The notes below the pieces were generated by a model that made no database searches, had not been told where the DNA came from, and was given only the letters and a program-made list of their open reading frames with translations. 64,000 nucleotides of DNA. Origin: Streptomyces sp. NBC_00490. GTDB lineage: Bacteria > Actinomycetota > Actinomycetes > Streptomycetales > Streptomycetaceae. Below are positions 8,465 through 16,943 of the stretch, one piece after another (position 1 is the first letter of the stretch; the number at the start of each line of letters is the position of its first letter). The translations under genes were made by a program, and so were the position numbers. The stretch covers positions 124,001 through 188,000 of the forward strand of contig NZ_CP107869.1 of NCBI RefSeq assembly GCF_036013645.1. Reading direction: 5' to 3'.

Positions 8465-9463
8465 TCAGTGCTCCAAGACCGCTGTCGCCACTGGCACTGC
8501 CAGCAGCAGGCTGAGTCCGACCAGGAGGAGGCGGTCCAGCCACAAGATGGCGGCGAATTCGCGCAGTGTCGCGGCCAGCCAGTAGGCGGGGGAGGTCGGC
8601 GCGCCCACGACGTGCACGGGCACGCCGACGCGGCGGGCCAGCAGGGTCGTGCGGTAGACGTGGAAGCCGCTGGTGACCACCGTGGCACGGTGGCACCCAG
8701 TGGTGACGTCCACAAGCGCCGCGCTGAAGCGGAGGTTCTGCCTGGTGTTGACGGAACGGTCTTCCCGCACTATCCGGTCGGCGGGCACTCCGCGCCCGCG
8801 CAGATAGTCCGCCATCGCGCCCGCCTCGGAACGGATCTCGTCGTTGCCTTGGCCGCCCGAGACGACGAACACCACACGAGGCGTGTCTGGTGCGCGGGCG
8901 GCGTCGATTGCGAGGGCGCGTTCCAGCCTGCGTGTCAGCAGCGGGCCGGGCCGGTCGCCGTTGAGGCCGGCGCCCAGGACGACGACATGGGTGCTTTCCG
9001 GCAGTGGGGTGTTACGGCCCCGGGCGAACACGTAGCCGGCGAAGACGAGGAAGAGCAGAGTGAGATATCCCGCGGCCGCGTTCACCGCGACCACGAGGGC
9101 ACCGAACGCCTCGCCACCGACCGCCTGGAAGACCGCGTCGAGGCCGAGCACCGCCAGCACCGTGCAGCCGGCGGCACCGGTCGCCAGCAGAGCTGCCTGC
9201 GGTCCGTAGCGCCGAACCAGCAGGACGCCGTCGGCCAACAGCAGCAGGCCCAACGCGAGCGCCACGAGCAGGCCGACGACGGCGAGAACGGTGGCAAGGG
9301 TCGGATGGCCTGCCGCGCTGCGAGCGGCCACGCCGAGTCCGGCAGAGGTCACCGCGAGGCAGAACAGGACAGCGGTGGAGAACCGGTGCGGTGCCAGCAG
9401 GACATTGACGCCGCCGCCCACGGCGAACACGACCGCGGCGAGGTACTCCGGGTACTCCAGCAT
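8465..9463 (-). CDS. YdcF/SanA-like (DUF218) membrane protein
   Basis: Start ATG 9463 (MLEYPEYLAAV); GTG 9472 is also possible. The N-terminal half has about four hydrophobic segments (residues 5-25, 30-45, 55-80, 85-105) and a fifth near 125-145. The C-terminal half is the DUF218 fold: VVVLGAGLNGDRPGPLLTRRLERAL, then VVFVVSGGQGNDEIRSEAGAM, RIVREDRSVNTRQNLRFS, and VVTSGFHVYRT. A final hydrophobic segment closes the protein. Family members are linked to envelope or peptidoglycan-related metabolism in other bacteria, but the substrate is unknown. It is the only intact gene on its strand here. Confidence 0.85.
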   Translation of the reverse strand: MLEYPEYLAAVVFAVGGGVNVLLAPHRFSTAVLFCLAVTSAGLGVAARSAAGHPTLATVLAVVGLLVALALGLLLLADGVLLVRRYGPQAALLATGAAGCTVLAVLGLDAVFQAVGGEAFGALVVAVNAAAGYLTLLFLVFAGYVFARGRNTPLPESTHVVVLGAGLNGDRPGPLLTRRLERALAIDAARAPDTPRVVFVVSGGQGNDEIRSEAGAMADYLRGRGVPADRIVREDRSVNTRQNLRFSAALVDVTTGCHRATVVTSGFHVYRTTLLARRVGVPVHVVGAPTSPAYWLAATLREFAAILWLDRLLLVGLSLLLAVPVATAVLEH

Positions 9464-9472
9464 GTGCCGCAC

Positions 9473-9954
9473 CGCTCCGCTCGCTCTCCCCCGCCTCTCA
9501 TTGCCCGCAGGTTCCCGGACCCGGTACGGACGGCTGCCATCTTCCCAGACCTGCTGTGGTGTGCCGAACGCGGGCAGGCAGTGGTGCGTTCGGCGGGACT
9601 GGCGTGTCGTGCCGGTACTTCTGCGCGAGTCGGGCCGGGGCCGTCGACGCCGCGCTCTAGCTAGGGCGACTCGCGCGCGCGGGGTGGTGGCGGCATCGTT
9701 GTTGGCAATCCAAGGGATCCCGTGCCGTCCGTAATGGACACCACTGTCCTCTCCAGGTGAGCCTGCGAGCGGGGCGCCGGGTGAGCTGCTGCTTGTAATT
9801 TTCGCTCGTGGCCCGGGGCGACATCACTCGATCGGGCGAGGAATCGACCATTCCGCTGTGCAGAGTGAAGCTCGGGGCATAGCCTCTGGGGCCACGAAGA
9901 TCACCTGCCGTGGGGACGGCAAGGGATGTCTTCGACTGTCTTTCGGGGGGCTTA
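9473..9954. other. Divergent intergenic region upstream of the NUDIX gene
   Basis: About 480 bases separate the YdcF-like gene from the NUDIX gene, which diverge here. It must hold the promoters of both. I see no RNA gene, long repeat or clear consensus promoter. A frame open from GTG 9910 merges into the NUDIX gene, but the better start is 9955. Confidence 0.4.
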
Positions 9955-10716
9955 GTGATCAATGCGATTGTGGTCGGCGCTGCTGTGGCACTGCTCGGCT
10001 GGATCGGCCGGACGCTGGTGCACAACTGGCGCCATCTGTCCTTGTTGCGGTTGCTGTTCACGCCTCGCCGCACCATCCGTATCTCGGTGGCCGCCCTGTT
10101 ATGCGTTCAGGAAGAGGATCACTACGTCCTCTTCGGTTCCCCCACCCGGCCGGGATCGTTCGGACCGCCGGGCGGAGTTGTGAAATACCACGACTCGGAG
10201 CGTCGCGCCCTCGAGAAGCTGCGGTTCGAGCCGGAAGCCCGCACACGTGCCGTGATGAAGCACGACCTGCGGGGCTTCCTTCCTGCTGCCAAGGTGCCCG
10301 GTTTCGCACGATGGCTGCACCGCGGCACGGGCCGAGAGCCTTCATCGGACTGCCTGCGCCGCGAGCTCGCGGAGGAATTCGGCGAAGTCGGTCACCCCGA
10401 GCTGACTCACCTGCCGCAGGCGGTGGGCTTCTCACCGGTCCGCAAGGTGATCGACGGACCGTGGAATGTCCCGGGCGAGCCGTATCAGCAGATCCGGTTC
10501 ATCGAGGTGTACGACCTCCTGCTCGACCGGCCCGAGGCCGACGAGCTGCGGACCGCTCTGCTCACCTTGTCCCAGGACCCGGGTGACTCCCAGGTGATCG
10601 GCGCCACCCGGCAGGAAATCCTGCGAGGCCGGTCTGGACCTCACCAGATCCTGCCCCAGTCCGCCTTCCTCGTCGGGGTCCAACGCGTGCGCGAGGATAT
10701 CCAGCCCGTGCGCTGA
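9955..10716 (+). CDS. Membrane-anchored SMODS-associated-type NUDIX protein (Sa-NUDIX)
   Basis: Start GTG 9955 is preferred because a GGGGGG ribosome-binding site lies about 5 bases upstream. Residues 1-20 form one hydrophobic helix (VINAIVVGAAVALLGWIG), so the protein is probably membrane-anchored. The rest matches my memory of the SMODS-associated NUDIX domain: IRISVAALLCVQ, FGSPTRPGSFGPPGGVVKY, DLRGFLPA, and the Nudix-box core RELAEEFGE at residues 136-144. NUDIX enzymes hydrolyse nucleoside diphosphate-linked compounds. This subfamily was described in CD-NTase-related conflict neighbourhoods. No nucleotidyltransferase is seen here. The gene is 13 bases upstream of the large repeat/kinase-like gene and probably forms an operon with it. 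Confidence 0.75.
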   Translation: MINAIVVGAAVALLGWIGRTLVHNWRHLSLLRLLFTPRRTIRISVAALLCVQEEDHYVLFGSPTRPGSFGPPGGVVKYHDSERRALEKLRFEPEARTRAVMKHDLRGFLPAAKVPGFARWLHRGTGREPSSDCLRRELAEEFGEVGHPELTHLPQAVGFSPVRKVIDGPWNVPGEPYQQIRFIEVYDLLLDRPEADELRTALLTLSQDPGDSQVIGATRQEILRGRSGPHQILPQSAFLVGVQRVREDIQPVR

Positions 10717-10729
10717 GAGGCGACACCAC

Positions 10730-10857
10730 GTGAACGACCCCTTGGCCCTGCTGCACGCCGAAGCCACAGCCCTCAAAATCGCGCTGACCCCGGATCTGCT
10801 CGGCCGGGTCATGGCCTGCTTCAGCGAGGGCGTCTTCGCCAAGCTGCTAGACCCTAG
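10730..10857 (+). pseudogene. 5' fragment of the large repeat/kinase-like gene, split by IS701
   Basis: GTG 10730 with upstream GAGAGG begins MNDPLALLHAEATALK and runs 128 bases to the CTAG at 10854-10857, where the IS701 element starts. Joining base 10857 to 12303 (one CTAG copy kept) continues the same frame through PSAGATVIEEVWNATYNK into the frame that starts at 12397. The restored gene would encode 1164 residues. This shows the split is due only to the insertion. Confidence 0.85.
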
Positions 10858-12298
10858 TAGGGCTTGGTCATCTTCAATTGCGTATGCGTGTCTGATGCTG
10901 CGTGTGTGTCGTTGGAGTGGTGTGACACCTGAGGAGATGGCCTCGGTCCGGGGGGACTTGGAGGCGTTCGCGGCGGAGTTGTTCGACGGGTTCTTCCGTG
11001 CGGATCAGCGGCGGTGGGGACAGGCGTATGTGCGCGGGCTGCTGCTGGACGGGCAGCGCAAGTCGGTGGAACCGATGGCGGCCCGGCTGGGTGAGGACGG
11101 CAACCGGCAGGCGCTGGCGCACTTCATCACCTCCAGCCCGTGGGATCCCGCGCACGTGCGGGCCCGGCTGGCCTGGAGAATGCACGAGGCGATCAGCCCC
11201 GAGGCGTTGATCGTCGACGACACCGGCTTCCTCAAAGACGGGGATGCTTCGGCGTGTGTGTCGCGGCAGTACACCGGCACCGCAGGCAAGGTCACCAACT
11301 GCCAGGTGGGCGTCTCGCTGCACCTGGCCAACGACCGTGCCTCCGCCGCGATCGACTGGCGGCTGTTCCTGCCCGCGTCCTGGGACCCCGACGCGCCGGA
11401 TGCCGACCCGGTCAAGGTGGCCCGCCGCGGCCGGTGCCAGATTCCCGCCCAGGTGGGGCATGTGGAGAAGTGGCAGCTGGCCCTGGACATGATCGACGAG
11501 ACCCGGTCGTGGGGCATCGATGTCCCCCTGGTCGTCGCGGACGCCGGATACGGCGATGCCGCCGCCTTCAGGCTGGGCCTGGAGGAACGCAAGCAGCCCT
11601 ACGCGGTGGGGATTTCCTCGCGCCATACCGCCCAGCCCGCCGACGCCCGACCCGTCCAGCCCGACTGTGCGGGCACCGGCCGGCCACCCACGATGCAGTA
11701 CCCCGAGCCTGCACAGACCATGAAAGACCTGGTCATCGCCGCCGGGAGGACGGCGGCACGGCCGGTGTCGTGGCGGGAAGGATCCCGGCCGGGCAAGAGC
11801 CACAGCGGCTTCAAGCGCATGTATTCGCGGTTCGTCGCCCTGCGGATCCGTCCGGCCGGCCGCGGCATCCGCCAGGCCACTGGTGAAGGGGAATTGCCCG
11901 AGCGGTGGCTGCTGGCGGAATGGCCCGCGACCGAGCCCGAGCCGGTCCAGTTCTGGCTCTCGAACCTGCCCTCCGGCATGCCACTGGCCACACTGGTGCG
12001 GCTGGCCAAGCTCCGCTGGCGCATCGAGCACGACTACCGCGAGATGAAACAGGCCCTGGGACTGGCCCACTTCGAAGGCCGCACCTGGAGCGGATGGCAC
12101 CACCACGTCACCCTCGTCTCCGCCGCCCACGCCTTCTGCACCCTGCAACGACTGGCACCAGACCCAAAAGACGCCACGCAGGCCTGAGCCTCTACCAAGT
12201 CGTCCGCGACCTGCAGACCCTCCTCGCCACCTGGACCGGCGCCTGCCCCACCTGCCACCGCGACATACCCACACCACTACGAACCTGACCAAGCCCTA
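10858..12298 (+). mobile_element. IS701-family element with CTAG target duplication
   Basis: The ends are TAGGGCTTGGTCA (10858-10870) and its exact reverse complement (12286-12298). They are flanked by CTAG at 10854-10857 and 12299-12302, the typical IS701 target duplication. Length is 1441 bp with a single transposase gene. The intact duplication and the open frames on both sides indicate a recent event. Confidence 0.92.
10922..12187 (+). CDS. IS701-family transposase
   Basis: Start GTG 10922 (VTPEEMASVRGDL) matches the usual family N-terminus. Conserved parts: RADQRRWGQAYVRGLLLDGQ, the first catalytic Asp in LIVDDTGFLKDG, the second in VVADAGYGD, and the Glu in LRWRIEHDYREMKQALGL with FEGRTWSGWHHH. 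The expected C-terminal tail (LYQVVRDLQTLLATWTGAC) is present in another frame just after the stop, so a late frameshift may have shortened the protein by about 35 residues. The catalytic core is complete. Confidence 0.88.
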   Translation: MTPEEMASVRGDLEAFAAELFDGFFRADQRRWGQAYVRGLLLDGQRKSVEPMAARLGEDGNRQALAHFITSSPWDPAHVRARLAWRMHEAISPEALIVDDTGFLKDGDASACVSRQYTGTAGKVTNCQVGVSLHLANDRASAAIDWRLFLPASWDPDAPDADPVKVARRGRCQIPAQVGHVEKWQLALDMIDETRSWGIDVPLVVADAGYGDAAAFRLGLEERKQPYAVGISSRHTAQPADARPVQPDCAGTGRPPTMQYPEPAQTMKDLVIAAGRTAARPVSWREGSRPGKSHSGFKRMYSRFVALRIRPAGRGIRQATGEGELPERWLLAEWPATEPEPVQFWLSNLPSGMPLATLVRLAKLRWRIEHDYREMKQALGLAHFEGRTWSGWHHHVTLVSAAHAFCTLQRLAPDPKDATQA

Positions 12299-12302
12299 CT
12301 AG

Positions 12303-15300
12303 CGCCGGTGCCACAGTCATCGAGGAGGTCTGGAACGCGACGTACAACAAGCTCGAATTCGAGAACGCCGTCATCGTCTGTCTAGCCCTACGCCGCGTGC
12401 TTGCACTCGGGCCCTCCCTGCTCCGGCCGCATCTGGGCGCCCTCAAGTGGAAGGCAACCTGGTGTCATGTCCACCTATACCTGGCGGGCGCGCTGTACCA
12501 GCGGTCCAAGGAACTGATGGGCACGGGTTCCGGCGACGTCGTCCGCCCGATGCTCACCGAGGCCCTGCGCTGCTGGGACGTCGTCGAACCAAACGACTTA
12601 TACCTCGTCGAGAAGAGCGCGGACGGCGGCCGGATCTGGCGCGGGAAGCGTGGGGTCACCCGTCTCATTCTTGCCCGCCAGGACGCGTCCCCCCTCGCCC
12701 TGCTGCGCGGCGCGAGGACCGACCTGCGCCTCGCCGAACAGCGCGGCGACAACACTGCCGAGCACTTCGCCTTTCACCTGGAGGTCCTCTACCGGCTGGC
12801 AGAGGACCGGGCGGAACTCCCCGCCCTGTGGATCGAGGCCGAACAACTCGCCGCCCGGTCCCTGCCCCATGTCTCCGGTTCCTTCACCTGGCTGTGTGCA
12901 CGCGGCGAACTGTATCTGCGCAAGGCCCAATCAGTGGTAGGCCCTGAGGACGAGCCGCTCCTTCAAGGACCCGACTCACCGATACCCGACGGCGAGGGAG
13001 ATGTCTCGGACATCTCTGAGGAAGACGCAGCCGTCGCCCGCCGCACGGCCGCACTGGAGGCCTACAAAGAAGCACTTCGAAACTTCCAGGAGGCACAGGA
13101 CCGGGCCACCAGCCGGGAACACGGCTTCCGGCTCGTCATGCTGCGCCATAACCACGGCGTCGCCAGAGCGGGCATCGCCCGTACCCTCCAGGCGCTCAGG
13201 CGCGTCGAAGAGGCTCAGGCGCATTACATCACCGCGATCGAGGACATGCGCTGGGCCGCCTCCCACGATACTCCGGTTCAGGGATCCGCATTCGCCTCGG
13301 CACTGAGCGACTACGCCCTGTACCTGTACCGCACGAAGGACTTCGCTGCGACCCACGCGCTCGCGGAGGAAGCCCAACTTCTCTGCGCGGCCAACCCCGG
13401 CTCACTCACCGAGTCCCGGCAACGGTTCGTCGTCGAGTTGTGGCGTGCCGCCGCGCTCTCAGCTCTCTGGCCACCAAAGGAGGCACAGTCCGACGAGTTG
13501 GCGGACCCTGACGCCAGGTCTACCCCCGACCCGATGGAGGTACGGGCCCGGCTCGACCTGCTCCTGGCCGCCGGGCCGGCCGAGTCGCTGTCGATCCTGC
13601 CACTCGTTCTGGCCGCCTGGCTGCTCGTAGCCCAAGCGGACGCGGCTGACCTCGCGCGCGTGCGCGCCACCCTGACGACCCTGCACGCGCTACGGGAGAC
13701 GGCCCCGGTCGGGACCCGGTCCTGGCTGTGCGCCCAACTTGGCGGGCTGTGCGGCCGTTTGTACCGGCTGTGGCGGGCAGCGGACGACACGGCCACTGGG
13801 GGTCTCCAACCACCTCGCTTCGACAACCTGGTCGCACAGGCCTACACCTACTTCGGTGACGCTGTCCGTGAGGCGACCGTCCGCCGTCGGCACTTCGAGT
13901 TCGGTCTCGGCAGGGCCGCGTTGCACCATGCCAAGGCGCTCCTTGCGGAGACAGGGGATTCCGAGACCGTCGTCATGCTGCTCCACGAGGCACGTGAAGT
14001 CTTGCTGGGGTGCCTCAAGGAAGGGGCCGCGTCGGACGACGCACTTCTTGCGCCGGCTGCCCCGGTGGAGCAGCCGCTCGTCCGCGAGCGCGTGACCAGC
14101 TACCTCGGCGAGACCTGTCTGCGCCTGCACACGCTGACCCAGGACGGGGCCCACCTCCTAGAGGCGATCAACTGGTTCGAGCAGACCATCGCGGCGAACG
14201 AGGCAGTCGGCAACGTCCGGGGCATGCTGGGCGACGCCTACCTCCGCCGGGCGCGAGCCGGAGGCATGCACGACCTGCGCAACGCACTGAGGCACAAAGC
14301 ACGGGCTCGCGAGGCGGGGGACCGGTCTCGTGAAAACCACAGCGTGTCGGCCGCCGGTCATCATCGTCTGTGGCGGTCGACCCGGGATCCGCAGGAGTTT
14401 GTGACCGCGGTCGATCTGGCGCTGCAGGCCTTCGCGCTCGACCCGGACTGGCCATGGCCCCTGCTGCAACTTGCCGTCATGGCGGGTGAGTCGGCCACTG
14501 TGCTGGCACCGCCGGAACAGGCGGATGCCAGCCAGGCCCAGGCCGGGGACGCCGAGACGCGTCGGCTCCGTGCCGCCGTATGGGCCGGCGACCAGGACCT
14601 GCTGCACCAGCTGGCGGCGAGGACTGCCGTGCATCATTCGCAGCCCTTTCGCAGGGCGGTGCTCGGTGGGCGGTCGGAGACTTTCGTCCTCGATGACCCG
14701 CACCAGCTCCTGTCCACCACTTTGGTACTGAAGCCGACCTACCGCGCCGAAGCGCAGGCCGAGCAGTCCCACCTCGCCTCCTTGAGGCAGTACCTGTGCG
14801 ATACCGCCGCCCCACACTGGATGCGGCTGCCGGAGGTACTCGCCCTGGTAGACCTGCCGCTCAACTTCGCCAACAACCGAGAAAGGCGCCCGGACACGGC
14901 CCTCGCCTCCCGCCGCGCCGTGGGCCGCTGCCTCGCAGGTGTCATCGCCGACGCGTACGAAGGTCGTAGACGGTCACCGCGCGAGCTCGTGGGCGACACT
15001 CTGCGATACCTGGCCCGCATTCACGTGTGGTCGAGCCGCATCGCGGACCTCGGCGGCCCCGGTGACGCGGCCCGCGCGCATGCCGCCGTGGCGGCCGAAC
15101 TGGAGAAGCGCGCCAGCAAACTCGCCCTCCCTGACACCCGCGGACTGGTGGAAAGCTGGAAGGCTGCGGTCCGATGCCCACTGGCGTCGGTACCCGGCCG
15201 AGACGCCCACGCGGAGAACTGGCTGATCACCAATGCAGGCGACGTGGTGGCCCTCGATCTGGAGCCGCACGGGCGCTTCCCCCTGCTCTACGAGGTGGTG

Positions 15301-15669
15301 CAACTGATCGAAGACCATGCCGCACTGAGCCTGAAGGAGAGCGACTGGACGGAGCGTGAGGCCATGTGCCAGGTGTATTTGGACGAGCTCATGGCCCTCG
15401 GGCACCCGGACACCGTGGCAGCTTCCGACGTGCTCCCGGCCTATCAGGCGTTCGCACTGGTCAGAGGGGTGTTCCTGGTGGAGCACCTGACGGTTGGTCG
15501 ATTCGGCCCCGCACCGACGAAGCGCGCGCCAGAATCGACCGGCTCCCGCCGCTGGGCCGACCGCCGTCTCGATCACGCCCACGCCCTCATCGAACACTGC
15601 GCCAGCACCATGGCCGACACCCGGCTGCGAGACATGGCGCTGCGCCTTCAGGCACTGCTGCCCAGGTGA
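12303..15669 (+). CDS. Large helical-repeat protein with C-terminal kinase-like (APH-like) domain, 3' part of split gene
   Basis: The frame runs from the IS701 target site to TGA 15669; an internal GTG at 12397 could restart translation. The N-terminal 700 residues are helical with many Ala/Leu/Arg pairs (EEAQAHYITAIEDMRW, EYTYFGDAVREATV-like segments), suggesting TPR-like repeats. The last 330 residues look like an aminoglycoside-phosphotransferase-type kinase fold. A beta3-like lysine lies in TTLVLKP (K779 counted from 12397) and an alphaC-like Glu in AEAQAEQSHL. A catalytic-loop-like GRDAHAENWL follows (D936, N941), with a metal-binding Asp in VVALDLEP (D954). These assignments are by eye. 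It would sit directly downstream of the Sa-NUDIX gene in one operon. Substrate and role are unknown; signalling or defence is inference. Confidence 0.7.
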
Positions 15670-15730
15670 TCGTCAGTCGAAGCGGGCTGTGGCAGCGAAC
15701 TCGGTCTGGCGACGGTAGCTGACCAATCTC

Positions 15731-15752
15731 CCCCAGGCGTCCCCCAGGGGGA
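15731..15752. repeat. Short direct repeat CCCCCAGG beside tRNA fragment
   Basis: CCCCCAGGCGT followed by CCCCCAGGGG forms two close direct copies just upstream of the tRNA-Tyr fragment. Similar repeats are common next to tyrosine-recombinase attachment sites in streptomycetes. A role as an arm-type integrase site is inference. Confidence 0.35.
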
Positions 15753-15783
15753 ACAATGGCCGGAGGATTGGCTGCTCAGAGGG

Positions 15784-15849
15784 CGCAGATTCAGCCCGCT
15801 GTAAATCTGCCAACTCAGCCTTCCCAGGCTCGAATCCTGGCGCCGCCAC
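15784..15849 (+). other. tRNA-Tyr 3' fragment, probable attR of an integrated element
   Basis: From CTGTAAATCTGCC (15799) to CGCCGCCA (15849) the sequence matches the anticodon loop (GTA), long variable arm, T arm (CCAGG-CTCGAAT-CCTGG) and acceptor 3' strand of a streptomycete tRNA-Tyr. No matching 5' acceptor strand (GGCGGCG) is present upstream, and extra bases sit between the anticodon stem half and loop. So this is not a complete tRNA. A 3' tRNA duplicate followed by the native terminator is what integration at tRNA-Tyr leaves at one element end. SLP1-type elements use tRNA-Tyr. Confidence 0.65.
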
Positions 15850-15856
15850 ACTGAGG

Positions 15857-15900
15857 GAGACCCTCACCCAACTGCGGAAACGCAATTCGGAGAGGGTCTC
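15857..15900 (+). terminator. Hairpin terminator downstream of the tRNA-Tyr fragment
   Basis: GAGACCCTC (15857-15865) pairs exactly with GAGGGTCTC (15892-15900), followed by TTC-rich bases. The position right after the tRNA 3' end fits the native tRNA terminator. Confidence 0.65.
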
Positions 15901-16134
15901 TTCATGTCGGCATTGGTTCTCAGAAAGCTCCGTCTGATCGCTTACCAATTGTGCCCCGTCGAAGAGGCTGTGAGGTGGCCGGCCGCCCGCTCCCGCGGTG
16001 GCCAGCTGTGGACGACCACGAAATAGGCGAGGCTCTCCAACAGCTCCTCACCAGCCGCCGAGTCAAGCCCGGCACTCCGGGACTTCGCTGTTCGAGAATC
16101 GCGCATGAGCGTGGTGGAGTTGGCCGGACTAGAA

Positions 16135-16812
16135 CTACTCGTTCTCGCCCTGTACGAGCTTCACCAGCAGTTCCGCGTCGCGCAGATCCGACAGCACCAC
16201 CTCGGCACCGGCGTTTCGAAGTACCGCTTCGTCGCTGCGTCCAGATGCCACGGCGATGACCCGTACACCGTTGGCGTGGGCGCCTTCCACATCGGCCGGT
16301 GTGTCTCCGATCAAGACCGCGTCCTTGGCCATTGTGTCCGCGCGGCGTAGGGCGAGTTTGACGAGCTCGGCGCGGCTGTCGTTGTCCTCGCCGTATGCGC
16401 CGAGTTCCCACCGGATGTGTCGGTCGAGTCCGAAGACTTGAAGTTTGATTTCGGAGACCGGTCGGATGTTGCCGGAGACCACCGTCTGCCGGATCTCAAC
16501 GGCGTCGAGGGCGTCGAGGGCGGCGGCCGCACCGGGCAGAGCGTGGCCGTGCTCGCGCAGGTGCGCGGTTTGCTTGAGGTGTTCTTCCGTCAGCGCATGA
16601 GCGAAGCGCTCGAAGTCGGTTCGGTCGGTGGTCAGCCCGTGCAGTTTTGCGGTCTCGCGGAAGATGACTGGCTCCGTGATTCCGTCGATCTTGGCCTGCT
16701 CGCGCATGACCTGCCCTGTGGTCTGCAGGAACGCGGCTGCCGACAGTTCGCGGCCCACGCCGCGGGTGTCGATCAGCGTATGGTCGATGTCCCACAAGAT
16801 CAGTCGCTGCAT
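16135..16812 (-). CDS. HAD-superfamily hydrolase (phosphoglycolate phosphatase-like)
   Basis: Start ATG 16812 (MQRLILWDIDHT) has GGGAGG just upstream; the frame is open to 16833. Motif I is WDIDHTLID with both Asp residues, motif II is the Ser/Thr in TVVSGN, motif III a Lys around EIKLQVFGL, and motif IV is VLIGDTPADVEGA. The helical cap lies between residues 15 and 90. Members dephosphorylate small metabolites in the cytoplasm; substrate is unknown. It is divergent from the XRE regulator at 16944 and may share its promoter region. Confidence 0.85.
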   Translation of the reverse strand: MQRLILWDIDHTLIDTRGVGRELSAAAFLQTTGQVMREQAKIDGITEPVIFRETAKLHGLTTDRTDFERFAHALTEEHLKQTAHLREHGHALPGAAAALDALDAVEIRQTVVSGNIRPVSEIKLQVFGLDRHIRWELGAYGEDNDSRAELVKLALRRADTMAKDAVLIGDTPADVEGAHANGVRVIAVASGRSDEAVLRNAGAEVVLSDLRDAELLVKLVQGENE

Positions 16813-16943
16813 GGCGCCTCCCGAACTACCCACCCATCACTGGGCTCTTACCGGTCACCTGAATGTGCGCGGACCCCGCGCCCGCTGAAGCACTCCGTTC
16901 TACGCTGACGGTACGAGACGCGAGTGGGGAAGGGGGCAAAACG

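Noticed and set aside
10874..12292. 472-codon open frame on the minus strand in IS701
   Set aside because: Antisense to the well-supported IS701 transposase.
15784..15849. Functional tRNA-Tyr gene
   Set aside because: The 5' acceptor and D arm are missing and extra bases disrupt the anticodon stem; it fits an attachment-site fragment better.
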